DNA from: Albula goreensis
Taxonomy: Eukaryota > Chordata > Actinopteri > Albuliformes > Albulidae
NCBI GenBank assembly: GCA_022829145.1
Contig: CM040748.1
Span: forward strand, 27,102,501-27,166,500
Direction: 5' to 3'
DNA: 64,000 bases
Of this stretch, positions 1 to 12,087 are shown one piece after another (within the stretch, counting starts at the first letter, position 1; each line of letters starts with the position of its first letter). The notes beneath the pieces are model-generated. The model ran no database searches and was not told where the DNA came from. It saw only the letters and a list, made by a program, of their open reading frames with translations. The position numbers and the translations under genes are program-made.

Positions 1-1506
1 GCCACGTCTCCATCCCAGATGCTGTGGAAGACGTCATGTGAGCTAGAAGCTGCTGATGAAGTCCTTTTTTCTTCCCGATGTTTTATTTGTTGGCTGTTTA
101 TGGGTCCATATGCATGGCTGGCAAGCGTGCGTTGCGTCGTCGTCTTGGCAAAACCCCACAAGCGCACTTGTCATGGAAACCCTTTGTGTTGAGGCAGTTT
201 TTTTATTCTGAGTAGGTGGGGTAATTATTTGTTTCAAGTGAGACCTGATTAAATTTCCACTGTCGCCACTTAAACTTGAAAAACTTTTTTTTATTGTTAT
301 TGCTATTATTGTTCTCTTAAAAACAACACAAAAAACGTTTGAAACTAGACCATTTTTTTTCTACTGGTGCGGCTCACAGCCGTAAAGGAGTCGTTAATGA
401 GTGCAGGCAGAATTCTCATTTTCAGGACATCTTTACGGGTGTCATTACAATCTCATCTGAAACAGACAGGGAGAGAAAATGTGGCCTTTTATTGTGCTGT
501 AAAAATAATGCAAGGTTTTATTGAAATTTCATGATTAAACTATTGGTCTGACTGCCTGGGGGTGGGCAGTGGAAAACTGCTGTGGTAAACCCCCCCCTGA
601 AATATACAAGTGATTCGGTAGCTTTAGAACAATGATAAAACTGCTGATCATATAGACCATGACCAATTAGTGTCTATCTGACTTTTCCTCTGTTTTGTCC
701 CTAAATTCATTACTGTTTCCATGACAATTCAGAGTATTGTGGAGCATCTTTGACAATGGTTGTTTGTTGTTTGACTTTATTTCAGCAAATTACAACTCCC
801 TTAAAATCTCAAAAACAGAATCCGCAGTTGTTTTTCCGTCTTGACAACAGTCCATGCCTTTTTATGGACTTTGCTTAAAAAAATGTAAAATAGTTTGTTC
901 AGGAAAATGGTAAGAGCCAAAATTTACAAATGTGCTCCTGCCAGCTTAAAAACTGTCAATGCATACACAAACCTTCCAAACTCATTCTTTTTCGGTTGCT
1001 GAAGGAATTGCAGGATCTCATTGTGGAAGCCAAGCTGTAAAGCTGTGGAGCTGTTACCTATGTCTGGCTGCCAGAGCTACGGTCATGTTTCTTTAAGGAT
1101 TGAAATTATTTTTTAATTAAAAAAGGACTTAAAGTAATACCACAAAGTAACCAAAATATCCCAACGCTGCAGCTTCACAATCCCATTTAATGCTAAAGAA
1201 AAATGATAAATTGCTTCATTTAACAAGAGGAACCCCTGACAACTTCCAAGAACCTTTAAATGAATTCACCCGATGATTTTGTTGAACTAGAACAATGGTG
1301 CAGGCCCTCAGTCTTGGGTGCTTTGGGTTTGTATTGGGTTATTTTGCTTAATTGTTGTTTTAACCATTTAATTCAGCTAGATGTGCAGCCAGGCCTATGT
1401 TAAGTAGCAATTTGGCCCTCTAATGTGGCTTTATGTTTGTGGGGTCAAGCAAACCTCATGTTAACAAGAAATATGATTGGCCAGTCTTGGACTTGCAAGG
1501 AAAAGT
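1..1506. other. Non-coding stretch, nothing identified
   Basis: AT-leaning sequence with short homopolymer runs. Open frames are short, on both strands and without recognisable domains. I see no repeat family, splice-bounded exon or RNA gene here. Confidence 0.6.
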
Positions 1507-1571
1507 AGAGTTATTAGTATTGTTAGTATTATTATTAGTATTATTAGTATTAGTATTGTTAGTACTATTAG
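1507..1571. repeat. Imperfect TTA/GTA trinucleotide microsatellite
   Basis: About 65 bp of interspersed ATT, AGT and GTT triplets (pattern tattagtattgttag). On the minus strand it reads as an Asn/Thr-rich open frame, which is a by-product of the repeat and not a gene. Confidence 0.85.
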
Positions 1572-2139
1572 AGTTCAGTATGCAAAGCGCAACCCTATTA
1601 TTGATGTAACAAACCAAGGGTTCAGATGGTTTCACAGGCAAATATTAAGCTTAATGTAACACTTCCTGAAACAGAGCAGAAAACTTGTTGTAGGCCACAG
1701 CCAATAGAAGGGAAGGTATTTTTAGCATTTTTAGAAGTTTTGAGTAAATTTTGTCATGGCATAAAGCATCTCAGGATAAATTTGAGGTCCCTTGGGTGCA
1801 TTTTTGTGCCTCGACTGAGTCCAGTGGTGGACCCTCTCACAGAGGTGAATGATCCTGTATGCTTTCACTCTTTGAAGGCATCAAGTGGCTTGAGGAAGAG
1901 TCAGTGGAAATCTCCATTGGGTCTTCTCAGCTGTTTTAATGGCAAAAGTGAAAAGCGTGGCTCTTGTCACTGGTGTCACGCTCACTGGGACTGGCATGCA
2001 CAAATAAGAGCCGGCCCTGCTGCCCAGCTCCTGGTCCTTGAGGACAGCTGTGCCCGCAGGCCTTTTTTTTTGCACAGCTAAATACTTAAACACCTGATTC
2101 TACTCCCGCTTGGCATGATTTCATCAATTAGCTTTGTGC
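1572..2139. other. Non-coding stretch, nothing identified
   Basis: Overlapping open frames on both strands (for example 1626-2081 plus, 1881-2093 minus) have no recognisable protein features. No repeat is recognised before the retroposon tail that follows. Confidence 0.5.
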
Positions 2140-2436
2140 CCTGTTCTAAGAGAGTCAGGGGCCTACCGAGAGGCAACTCTTGCTGGATCATCAACCACAA
2201 GGACTGGAGGTGAGTTAAGACTGACCAGTGCCAGCCACAAGCAGATGGACTCCCCCCTCCACTCTGAGCTGGGTTTTGCTGAAGGTTTCTTCCTTTTAGC
2301 TCGGGAGTTTTTCCTTGCCACTGTTGCCCTAGGCTTGCTCTGGGGAGTCTGAACCCCAGCTTCTAAGAAAAGCCGCTTTATCACTGTGTTGTTGTAAAAG
2401 CGCTACACAAATAAAATTGAAATTCATTTAATTTAA
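2140..2436 (+). mobile_element. Retroposon-type dispersed repeat with 3' tail
   Basis: The segment includes 'ggtttcttccttttagctc', 'gggagtttttccttgccact' and then 'gttgttgtaaaagcgctac', 'aaataaaattga', before an AT-rich tail with repeated attta/attga. From memory this order and this tail are typical of a very common fish repeat derived from a non-LTR retrotransposon or SINE. The 3' end is clear; the 5' end is approximate. It carries no protein-coding capacity. Confidence 0.75.
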
Positions 2437-4349
2437 TTATAGCCTTGCTGGTGAGCAGATGGACTTGGACAGAATAACCTTAGCCTCTTTTTAAGGGTAT
2501 GTGCAATTCAGTCAAACCAGACCTTGCATTATAACATGAGCATTTTCTATTTTGCTGGAGACAAGCGTGCTTTGGAGTGTGCCAGTTTTAGGTTAAAATA
2601 GAATAACAATATGCCAGTAGAATGACTGAAGTACATTTAGATTGAAATCCATAAGGTTGGAAAGACAGTAAATTTCTTTAATTGGACCCTACCCATACTT
2701 TTTTCCATTCCTGCATATTTTTAAGAGGTTGGCTGAAAACTTTTGTCAGAGGATTTGTGTTTGCTCCAATAACGCTCTGCTGGGTGGATGTGACCTTAGT
2801 CACATAGAGAGGGCACACCACACCCTGAGGTGCACCTGCTGCCCCCCTGACTGGAGCTGTTGCCATTGGCTGGCAGTGCTCACATCTGTTTCAAGCGCCT
2901 GGCAACTGGAGGGGACTACTAAATATAGGAGGGCGCTGATGCTAATGTTTTTTTTTGTTTCCACTGAGGCTGACCAGTACTTTAGCAGATGAGAGTGAAG
3001 AGCACCTTGCCTGTGATGCTGCTTGGGCAAGACTTCATTTGGATTCCCACTATTTCTGCACATTATATGACAAACGTGCTTCTCATTGTTGAATGGTATC
3101 AACCTGGCTACATACTTCTGAATGCTAATCTCTGAAATGTATTGGTTTTCTCAGAAAAAGAGATCAGGCTTTTTTTCTTGGAAAGGTTTGTTTGTTGACA
3201 TATTTTTCAGGAAATTAACTTAATCTGTTACACAATATTCAAATATGCACCCTTAAAAGTAAGTGTTTCAGTATTTCCAAACAATAAAACCCATGAAAAT
3301 GAGTTTCCAAGATACTGCTTTTAGTTTAGTGGAAATGTTTAATAGTTTTTCAACCTAATGTAAGAGGGATTAATGGTTCCACATGTGTATGTCATTTTGC
3401 TTAATTAATATTTACCGATAATGAATGTACAAGTCTCTCGCAGAGACGTATTCGCCAAATATGCGGTTGTGACAGACCACAATTTCCTGGATGTTTCAAA
3501 ACCCAAATGTGACTTGTTTAGTCTCTGAGTACGGTGTTTCCAAAACAATTGCACTGTGTTGTAATACACCTTATTTAGCAGAAGCAACTCATTGACAAAT
3601 ATTTAAATGTTTAAAAATTATAATTTGGCTACACATCTAACCCAACACTACCCCTCAGATTTCTGTTTCCCTGTGAGTTTAGCAGTGTCAGTTTAGCCAG
3701 GTGAATGGGCTGTCACTACAGAACAGAACCTGCCATGTGTCAGAGAGGAGACCAAGCAGATGTCAGATTTAACAAATAGGTCTATGGTAATGTGCTTGGC
3801 TCCACTTTGGCCAGGATCTTGAGTGGTGGGGTTCTGTTTTGGCGCTGTTCCTCTGAGCCTCGTCTTGGGATCGTAGCCAATGTTTATCAAGTTATCTCTG
3901 AGTCTCCATCAGCTGTCTTCAGGCTCTCTAAAAGCTACCACGACATTCTCGCTGTGTGATGTCACTTGTCTGATAGCAAAAGTGGTCACATGACCAAACT
4001 CACCTCACCCAGCAACAGCTTAAAAGAGCCAAGGAAGGTTAAGCAGCCTCTTGGGGAAATTATAACGGAAGAGTGACATTGTCTATAGACTGAAAACAAA
4101 GCGGCAGAGAGAAATGTAATGGCTGAGCTAAATGCATTGTATGTGAACCTGCCTGAGTCAGATGCTGATTTTTGCCACGCTTTTTTTTATGATAGGGTGA
4201 CACACTGGATCACACGCCCTTTCAGTCCTGTCATGGGGCAGGTGCCTGGCAGCGTTGTGCTGTGACACCACACCCAAAGGTTATTTATGTGCATGAGTTA
4301 TTTGGAAGGTCTTTCGCTGCTCAAAATGTCCCTCTTTCACTCTTGCACG

Positions 4350-4351
<2 letters not shown>
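2437..4351. other. Non-coding stretch; possible conserved block near 2750-2960
   Basis: Mostly unremarkable unique sequence. The part at about 2750-2960 is more GC-balanced and keeps open frames on both strands, which is typical of conserved regulatory DNA but not proof. The rest contains no feature I can name. Confidence 0.4.

Positions 4352-4381
<30 letters not shown>
4352..4381. repeat. (CA)15 microsatellite
   Basis: Thirty bases of uninterrupted CA, followed by a short A run and a cryptic CA-rich stretch (to about 4550) with degenerate acacat and acgccc motifs. The His/Thr-rich open frames here are repeat translations. Confidence 0.95.
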
Positions 4382-4385
<4 letters not shown>

Positions 4386-4594
4386 AATCACATGGACATA
4401 TGCATATACACACACATGCTCAACCACATACAAAATAAACAAACATGCACATACTTGACCACATTTGCATATACAGGCATAAAAACACGAACACAAATGC
4501 CCACTCTGGCATGCACTCTCATACCCACGCCCACGCCCACACAGATCAGTGAATATGTCAGATTCAGACAGATTGTGGAAGGTCCTCTGTAGCT

Positions 4595-4800
4595 GGTCGA
4601 TGAAGGAGGCAGAGCGTCCATGCTGCTGCAGCACGGGCAGAGCTGGCCATGGCGATTCATTTGCTGTAAAATTAGAGCCTTAATTAGATGTGTAATTACG
4701 CTGAGGGGAAATGGGATGCCTGCGAAAGTGGGCAATGCGTCAGAGTGGCAGGGTTCGAAAATAGCCAAGGCCTCATCGTCACCCTCCGCAGGCATACCAT
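4595..4800. other. Candidate conserved non-coding element
   Basis: A compact block of balanced composition with closely spaced homeodomain-type cores (ccttaattagatg, gtgtaattacgc) next to an octamer-like cctgcgaaag stretch. It lies in otherwise AT-rich sequence. This texture resembles vertebrate developmental enhancers. No alignment was possible, so conservation is inferred. Confidence 0.35.
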
Positions 4801-6478
4801 GTGACCCCAGTCACAGTCGCACAAGCTTCCGGCCACCGCCAGGCCCTCCTTTACCCACCCCCTTAGCCCCAACCCCCCAACTCCACTCCACTCAGCAGAC
4901 CTGTTTGTCAGCAGTTCCCACTGCCCACTGGCCAATCACCAGCTAGGCCTAAATAGAAATCACCGGTGTCAGAGCTACTAAATATCAAGGTTGTCTCAAT
5001 TATTCAGAAGGAGCTTAATGTACTCCATAGAATGAGGGGATGAAAGAAAGAGAGGAGCAGTGCCTGGCCAGCTGTCCAGCTCTCCAGCTACCTGAGGACA
5101 CGTTTTAAGTGTCATCTCCAAATCCTGAAATCCACTCATAAACCACAGGTCCCAGGCAGGGGTGAGGATGGAGGACTATAATCTATGTCTGGATTTCATG
5201 TCTACTTCTCCTCTTATTCATATACGTAATCTTACATTTTAGCTAAATTTTTTGATGTCACCTATGGCAGATTATTCTCAGCTCTGCATATAAAGTGTTT
5301 TGCTGTGGCTTTACTGGCGAGTGAATCAGTATTGGTATATGCAGCTAATGAGCTTAATAAGCAAGGATAATGGAAACAAAAGATCAGCATACACACCAGC
5401 CCTGTAAGACTGAGCGTGCCCAACACTGGTCTAAGGCCACGGCCATACATAAGAACAGGAGGGGCTATGTGAGCTAGCAGGACGATGGTCCATTGGAGTG
5501 CTTCAGCATAGTCAATAAAGGCGATTAGGAAAGAAATTGGTTATCCCTTGTGATGATCCCCTCGCTGGCAAGAGGTCGATTGGTCCCAGGTCACTACATT
5601 ATTGACTTGACTTCCAAACAGGCTGATGTTGCAGCACAGGGACATGAAGAGAGTTCCAGTCAGTAAACCACCAGCCTCTTTCACCTCAAGAGTTTTTGCA
5701 AGATAATAGTAATCTCACAACCTGATATGGGAAAAGCATTTAATTATGTTATGCTCTCAGTGTTGAAGCACACCCACTTGGCAGGCATCTCTATCCAACA
5801 CAGACCACAGAAAGCAGAGGTGGAAACTCCCTGTTTCAGAAAGCAGAAGTATTCCCGTATATTTGGTCCATCCATGCACTAAACCAGCAATGCTTGCTAT
5901 CGATTTCCCTTACCTGGCTGAAGAGCTGTGTTGCTTAGAATCAGCATATTTAGTGGGCGATACACATAAATGGTGGTGCTGCTGGTGTCTGAGGTTTCTC
6001 CACCAGAGGAGTTTCCACTGCTGATAGAAATCACCTGCACTTACATTTGCAAATGCTCAAGTCTGTGCAGTATTTGAGCCAAAATACTAAACGGAGGATC
6101 GCTAACAAAACAAAGAAATATTAAATTGGCATCTAGCTAAATAAAGTTGGTAATAGCAGTGGGGAATGAAAGACCTTTGTTGGTGATGACTGGGCTGCCT
6201 ATTAGGGGAACCCAAACAGGATATGGCTGGGCTTGATGAGGCCACTGGCTTTATACTGTACGTTCAGTACTGCTGTACTGTTCTGAGGATGACTACCGTG
6301 GTCACCTGAGTAGGAGGGTGGCAGTACACCAAACGCACATGGTTGTTGTGCTTTTGGTGTGTGAGAAGCTGTTATGTGGTGAGAGAGTGTTGAAAACACT
6401 TCCTGTTCTTCTCTTCCTCTGTCTGGGCGTATATATCCTGCTTCTGCCACTATGTTGAACCAAACCCTGTATCTCTGT
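4801..6478. other. Non-coding stretch, nothing identified
   Basis: Unique sequence with short open frames only. I recognise no repeat family, exon or RNA gene. Confidence 0.5.
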
Positions 6479-6586
6479 GTTTATCTCTAACTTTATCTTT
6501 CTCTTGATCGGTCTTTCAATCTCTGTCTCTCAGTCTCTGTACTATCTTTCCCTTTTTCTCTCTCTCTCTCTCTGTCTCTCTCTCTC
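6479..6586. repeat. Pyrimidine (CT)-rich simple repeat
   Basis: About 100 bp of tct, ctct and ctgtct motifs, ending in an almost pure CT run at 6557-6586. Low-complexity sequence. Confidence 0.85.
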
Positions 6587-6990
6587 GCATGCATACATGT
6601 GGGCACATCACCTTAAAGTGTGAAAGCTCAGACCCTCAACGTGCCTGTAGAACAGGCTCATCTACTTAGCATGGGCCAAAAAATCAGGTTATGCAAATGT
6701 GTAAATAGTGTCCTTTCAGGTTGTAAAGCACTTAGAATGAGACAGGAAAACATGGTGCATAAATCCTGGCAGATGGTGTTCTGTAGGGTTGGGGGTTGGG
6801 CCAATAGGGTTCTAGGAATGAATGTGCAGAGAAAAGGATGAGCATTTCAGGGTCTGGCTGACGTGACATTTTGAGATGTCCATTTGTCCATTTCCATCCA
6901 GAAGGAGGCCTCCATTACGATGGAAGCTAAAGACCATCAAATGTGCCACCCTGCCAGAAAACAGCATGACTCAAAACCAGCAATGCTGAA

Positions 6991-6991
<1 letters not shown>

Positions 6992-7084
<93 letters not shown>
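6992..7084. repeat. (AC)46 microsatellite
   Basis: Ninety-three bases of uninterrupted AC, one of the two longest dinucleotide arrays in the window. It is read through as poly-His/Thr on one strand and poly-Cys/Val on the other. An array this long and pure is expected to vary in length between individuals and could adopt Z-DNA. Confidence 0.98.
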
Positions 7085-7085
<1 letters not shown>

Positions 7086-7161
7086 CTGTAGCTGCTAAAT
7101 AAATGTTGTTTTGACAGTTGAAGTAATGAGCTGTGCGTCCTTTGACAACAGGTAACTGGGT

Positions 7162-7842
7162 TCAAGTAGAATCCAGTGACGCCAGTGTGTGTGGGTGCCT
7201 CTCCTTTCTCCAGCGTTGCAGGACGGCAGAATGAGAAGCCTTCAGATGGATACGATAAGCTCTGTAATGCTCATAGTGCAGTGGGGACAGTATATCACTG
7301 TCTGTGGCAGAAAATGGGACGCATACACATTTCATGGACCCTCGCCCAGCAATACGCTGGGTAACTGGGCAACAGAATTTGATAATGACATGCAGCATCC
7401 ATGTGGCATTTACCTTTTGGCTTTCACAAAACAACTGAGGTGAATTTGCGTGGTTGAAAGACATCTTCAAAACACACGTTCTGAAAGTATCTCTGAGTGA
7501 GATTCCTGATTTAGAGCCGTTGCTCCCCTGTCTATATGCTAACCTTATCCCTCGGATGCTCAAAGTCAAAGATGATCCCAGATCACCTCTTCCAATTGTG
7601 AAATGCTGTATGAATAAGGTGTATGAATAAGGGTGACAGACCCTACTGGTTCTTTTGATGGCAGAGCCTGTGAACAGTCTCATCATGGGGGAAACAGCAC
7701 AACCGGTTCCAGGTGTAAAAAGTTTTAAATGGCTACAATCCGCTCCAACCAGGGTGGAAAAACACTGTTGGTTACATACACAGTTACCAGTTTTCCCCAA
7801 AATAACCTGGAAACACCAGTCTGGTTGGCTGAGTGAAAGCAA
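7162..7842 (-). other. Longest open frame in the window (226 codons), coding status doubtful
   Basis: This minus-strand frame runs 226 codons from an ATG without a stop. I recognise no domain, signal peptide or family motif. Composition is rich in Ser, Cys, His and Arg, as in translated non-coding DNA, and the opposite strand is also open over much of the span (7189-7443 and 7655-7894). There is no evident promoter or splice context. In 64 kb of AT-leaning DNA one frame of this size can occur by chance. Alternatives are a conserved non-coding block or a lineage-specific gene. Confidence 0.12.
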
Positions 7843-7894
7843 GATTTGTGGGATATTGGTGTGTTATGTAACTGGACATATGTTATCAGTGTGA

Positions 7895-10310
7895 GCCACG
7901 TCATCCGGTAAGTCACGGTGACAGGGTGAAAGAGCACCCTCATGATCACCCAAGCACACTCTTCCGGTCACGGTGAGGTGTTGAGCTGAAGGCTTCGCAA
8001 ATGTGAGTTTGAACAGAGCTACAGATGCTATCACATGCTTTCAGAAAAATAATTTTCATTCTGTAGCAAACAATCGTAATCTGGTTTTGTCTTATCAGCC
8101 GTCACAAATCTGGGGAGATTTTGTCTGACCTAGTTTTCCTGACACGCTCGCAGACTTTATAAGGACACTTTAGGGTGGTATATGCAACCAAGGCTCTTGT
8201 GTTTAACGCAATCATGTTTCCTTTGCCATGGATACAGCCCTGTCCACGCCATTACCAGCTGCAGCCTGGAGCCCTCATGAGCTCAACAGCGACCCCTCTG
8301 GTCAACTGTGTTCCTGCAATCTGTCTGATCCTAGCTGCACCAATCGTGCAGTCCCATGGTGCAGCTCAGTTGGATGGATGTGGTGTGATGGCAGGCAGTG
8401 ACTAGCTGCATATGTCCTCCTGAATGAATGGACATTACAACAATAAGGCAGACCTACAGTTATAACTGGCCATTCAAAATTGGCCATGAAAAAGGAAGTA
8501 TAACAGTGAAGCAGAGAGAGCATTGGAATTTCCTGAAGTTGAGGAAAAGAATTACTGGCAGCTGTTTGCAGGTGTTACCTACTGAAGGAACTCAAATTGC
8601 CATTGTCACAGAGGTGTGAATGTGGTAAATGATACACATGTGAGTTCCTCTCAGTGAAGGGATTATGGTAGTTTAATATTTCCTCTGAGTAAAGAGGCTC
8701 AGAGCTTTTGTCAGTATTATTTTATTTATTTTCTTTTTATCCTTAACTGGGGAGTCTGGATAAGATAACGTTTCTCTCTCTCAAGAAAAGATAGGAGTAG
8801 CACTGCATATATAAAGTTTCTGTGAGAAAACAAACAATGTAACAGCACAGCATTTTATAGAAGTATGTGAAACCGTGAAAACTTAATCTTTAGAGCAGTT
8901 ACTTTCGTTTGACCATTATCTTATTGTAGGGTTATCTATGTGAAACATGTAGAATATCCTGCTCTGTGGTTTAGACCTAATTCAAGCCACTCAGTGTAAG
9001 CACTGAACTCATAGATGCTGTGATGATAGTCACCAACTTATGTTTGGAAATATTATTTTTTTGTTACTTAATTTTATTACTTAATGAACTGTCACAGCCT
9101 AATGAGCTAAAAAACAACAATATTTCAAACAAGTCCTTTTTTCCCCTCTGTATTTTAGAATAATTGCCTTGGCTAGAGCACTTACTATCTGTAACTTTTT
9201 TTTTATTTGAGCACATTGCCATCAATATTTTGTTTATGTTCTAACTGCTGTCAGAACCACTGCAAGAATGAAATCCTGATTGCACCATTGAGAGGTTGTG
9301 ACTCCCGCAGGGTGAAGCACAATTTCTCATTTACCACAGCATCACCCAGGGAGGGAGGGTTTCTGTAGGTACTGTATTCCCACCTTAGTGCGCAACAGTG
9401 TCACTGGTGGTTGATCAGGTCCCTGCAGTTTACTAGCATCAACACTGCAGGTGTCACTGTCCTCCAGAGGAATGACTCCTCCAGCTCATGTCTGACTGAA
9501 GATCAGAAAAAAGGCACACAGACATTTTTGAGAATGAAAGTTGCCATGTGCTACACACTTTCCTATGTTTATGGAGGGCAGAGATGGCATGGGCTGCCAA
9601 GTACAAACGGGGCATGAGAAGTAGGGAAAATGTAAAAACAGAGGCTGAAAAGTTTACAGTATGACGCTCCAACTACAACCCCAGCCTATCACACGGGGTG
9701 AGAAACATGCTGAATGGATCTGATCCCTTGCAATCCCCTCATCCTAGATCAGGGTTCAATAGATAAGGGACTATTGCATGAGATGCTAAGTGCTGACCTT
9801 AGGTCAGTTGGACTCCAGGGAGAAGGACACCAGTGAGTAATTAGGGATGCAGCCTTCAGCAGTATCTGCAGAGACTGTGGGCTCTGAGATCCTGATCCAG
9901 TGGCTGAGCCTTGTAGCAGGGCTGGTAATGAAGGGAGCTCAGACTCAGGAGCTATCTATAGCTGCTGCCTGAGCCTCGAGCTGGGTTGTTTTTTGTTATT
10001 TTTTGTCTCTGCCATGCTGGGCTTTTTTGTTATTGGCAAATAAAAAGACTAATCCCAGCTGTCACTCAGAGCAGGCTGTCTCTGACAGATACACCCCCCC
10101 ACCCCCATAGAACGCTCTGATTGGCTGAGTGTTTAAAGCCATGTTCCCCTGATTTAACTCTGTGACACAGAGATAACAGGTGAGTCCGAACAGAGAATAA
10201 TAGGAGGCTGTTGATGCACCGGCACACATGGCCTCTGACAGTAGCCCAGTTGCAAATATTTCACTCCCAACGACAAGCTAATATAACCTAAAATAAAACC
10301 TAAAACATAT
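7895..10310. other. Non-coding stretch, nothing identified
   Basis: Mixed AT-rich and balanced sequence. The part near 9240-9700 has open frames on both strands but no recognisable product. No mobile element is recognised. Confidence 0.5.
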
Positions 10311-10340
10311 ACACACACGTGCACGCACGCACGCACGCAC
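10311..10340. repeat. Short compound microsatellite, ACAC then (GCAC)5
   Basis: An acacacacgt lead-in followed by five perfect GCAC units. Confidence 0.9.
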
Positions 10341-10429
10341 CAGCATATATCACCGCTGAAATGTCATGTTAAAATGGGTTACTTTGAGCAGTCTGTTGAG
10401 AATGCAGGTATCATAGTTATCGCATTGCA

Positions 10430-10490
10430 TCAGTTCCAGAGCTGGGTCAAATACAGGTTTGAAATACTTTAACTCTTTAGATGCTGAAGA
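10430..10490 (+). mobile_element. Possible MITE terminus fragment
   Basis: Contains 'gagctgggtcaaatacagg' followed by tttgaaatacttta, close to the terminal sequence of the MITE-like element at 16907-17129. No matching opposite terminus follows, so this would be a solo or truncated end. Confidence 0.35.
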
Positions 10491-10919
10491 AAATTCTCCA
10501 ATGCTCCTGCTGATCTTTATCCCTTTTAAACAGAACATTACTTACTGAATTGTTCAATCATATGAAAGAAAAATTGCTTTGATGAATATCAGAGTGTGTA
10601 GATAATGCTTTAAAAACAGTCAGGACTTTTAGAGCTTATCCTGTTAACACACAGCTCCTGTGTGTGGATGGTTATATAGTCTGTTGTTGAATATGGATTG
10701 TCCCAGTATGGGCTGCTGGCAGTTGTGCAAGTGACTGTACCAGCACCCAGGGAGGGAGGGAATCTGTCAATAGGAATGTTTCTGATTCAACACTCACAAG
10801 AAAAGTATGCTTGTGTAGGCTGTCCTGAATTAAGAGTAGGGGTTATAGCAATGAGCATGGTTTTTAACTACACTGTATATATTATAAATATATGGAAAAT
10901 TTAATGATGGATAAAATTT

Positions 10920-11062
10920 GCAATTGTGTGTTTTTACATATGAAATATATTTTCAATCATGTATTGCAAAGTTGTTATAACGTATTAATATATTTCATTT
11001 CAATATATTTCAGTGCATTTGAAATATAAGGACATAAGGTCACATATGAAATATAAGGGAAG
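10920..11062. repeat. AT-rich segment with recurrent atatgaaatat motif
   Basis: The words acatatgaaatata, atttgaaatata and acatatgaaatataag recur, with atttcatt on the other strand, giving weak internal symmetry. It could be a decayed MITE or simple AT-rich sequence. Confidence 0.35.
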
Positions 11063-11898
11063 ATCTGAGGAGGTCTGTTTACTGTGTGTTCAGTAGAAGG
11101 CCCTGGCTTGGAGCACATGAGCTGCCGGGATGATGACACAGGCATTCCTCTGTGCGAACACGTTATAAATAATTCTGTCCCTACTGTCACTCTCAGCTCC
11201 ACACGACAAGTTGAGTAACAACGTAATTACTTCCCTTCAGTTCAGCTACATTGGGACTCGCATCACACTATTTGTTTAATGACATAGAATTAAGAATATG
11301 AAAGTAATAATGCTCCGGTCTGTCAGTATCGCAGTCCGTCACTAACCTACAATGAGGCAGAATTTCTGGCTCATTTGGCGAAGGAAATTCATCACAAGAC
11401 GGTTCAGTATAGATGCAGCATGTGAGCGTAAATAGCCATTTCAATGCATAGACGGGGCACTATCAGGTCACCAGGGAAAAACACAGCATGCCTCTCTTTT
11501 TCTCTGTTACATATAATATTCTGCAGATCCAGTAGCTCAATGATAGGATGTATACGACATTTTCAAAGTGTAGCTAATGTGGAGATTGTGCTGTATGAAT
11601 CAAATACTATGACTTGAGCGAGAAGTGTATTGTCTCTTGATGATTTGGAGTGTATAGTTGATCTTGTGGTTTGGTGCATGATTCGTACAGAGGTGTAGTT
11701 AAGTGTGTATTCATAATTATAAACACTCTGGTATAATTTAGTGTAGAGGTTAGCAGTGGCATGTAAATCTATAATTTGTTGATCTGCACAGCGCTGAGTT
11801 GCCTGCTGGGACCAGGGTAATTGGAAAACAGTTCATTGGTCTAATATAGAACGAATCTGTTACTGTGCATCTGTTAAGGGTAAGCCTGGGCCACGCAT

Positions 11899-11899
<1 letters not shown>
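11063..11899. other. Non-coding stretch, nothing identified
   Basis: AT-leaning unique sequence. No recognisable repeat or exon. Confidence 0.5.

Positions 11900-11989
<90 letters not shown>
11900..11989. repeat. (CA)45 microsatellite
   Basis: Ninety bases of uninterrupted CA, starting in gcatgc. To its right lies a compound tail (to about 12087) of alternating purine-pyrimidine sequence with atgtacatgtatac motifs and a second short CA run. Confidence 0.97.
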
Positions 11990-11991
<2 letters not shown>

Positions 11992-12087
11992 CACACTTAC
12001 ACAAACTCATATGTACATGTATACACATATACATGTACACATGCTCATCTATGCACACACACACACACGCACACATACGCACATAGG

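Noticed and set aside
1626..2081. 151-codon plus-strand open frame
   Set aside because: No recognisable motif, and it overlaps a minus-strand frame of similar quality; likely chance.
6884..7165. Poly-His/Thr and poly-Cys/Val frames over the CA array
   Set aside because: Direct translation of a dinucleotide microsatellite; the same occurs at 11750-12190, 4281-4634 and 36788-37150.
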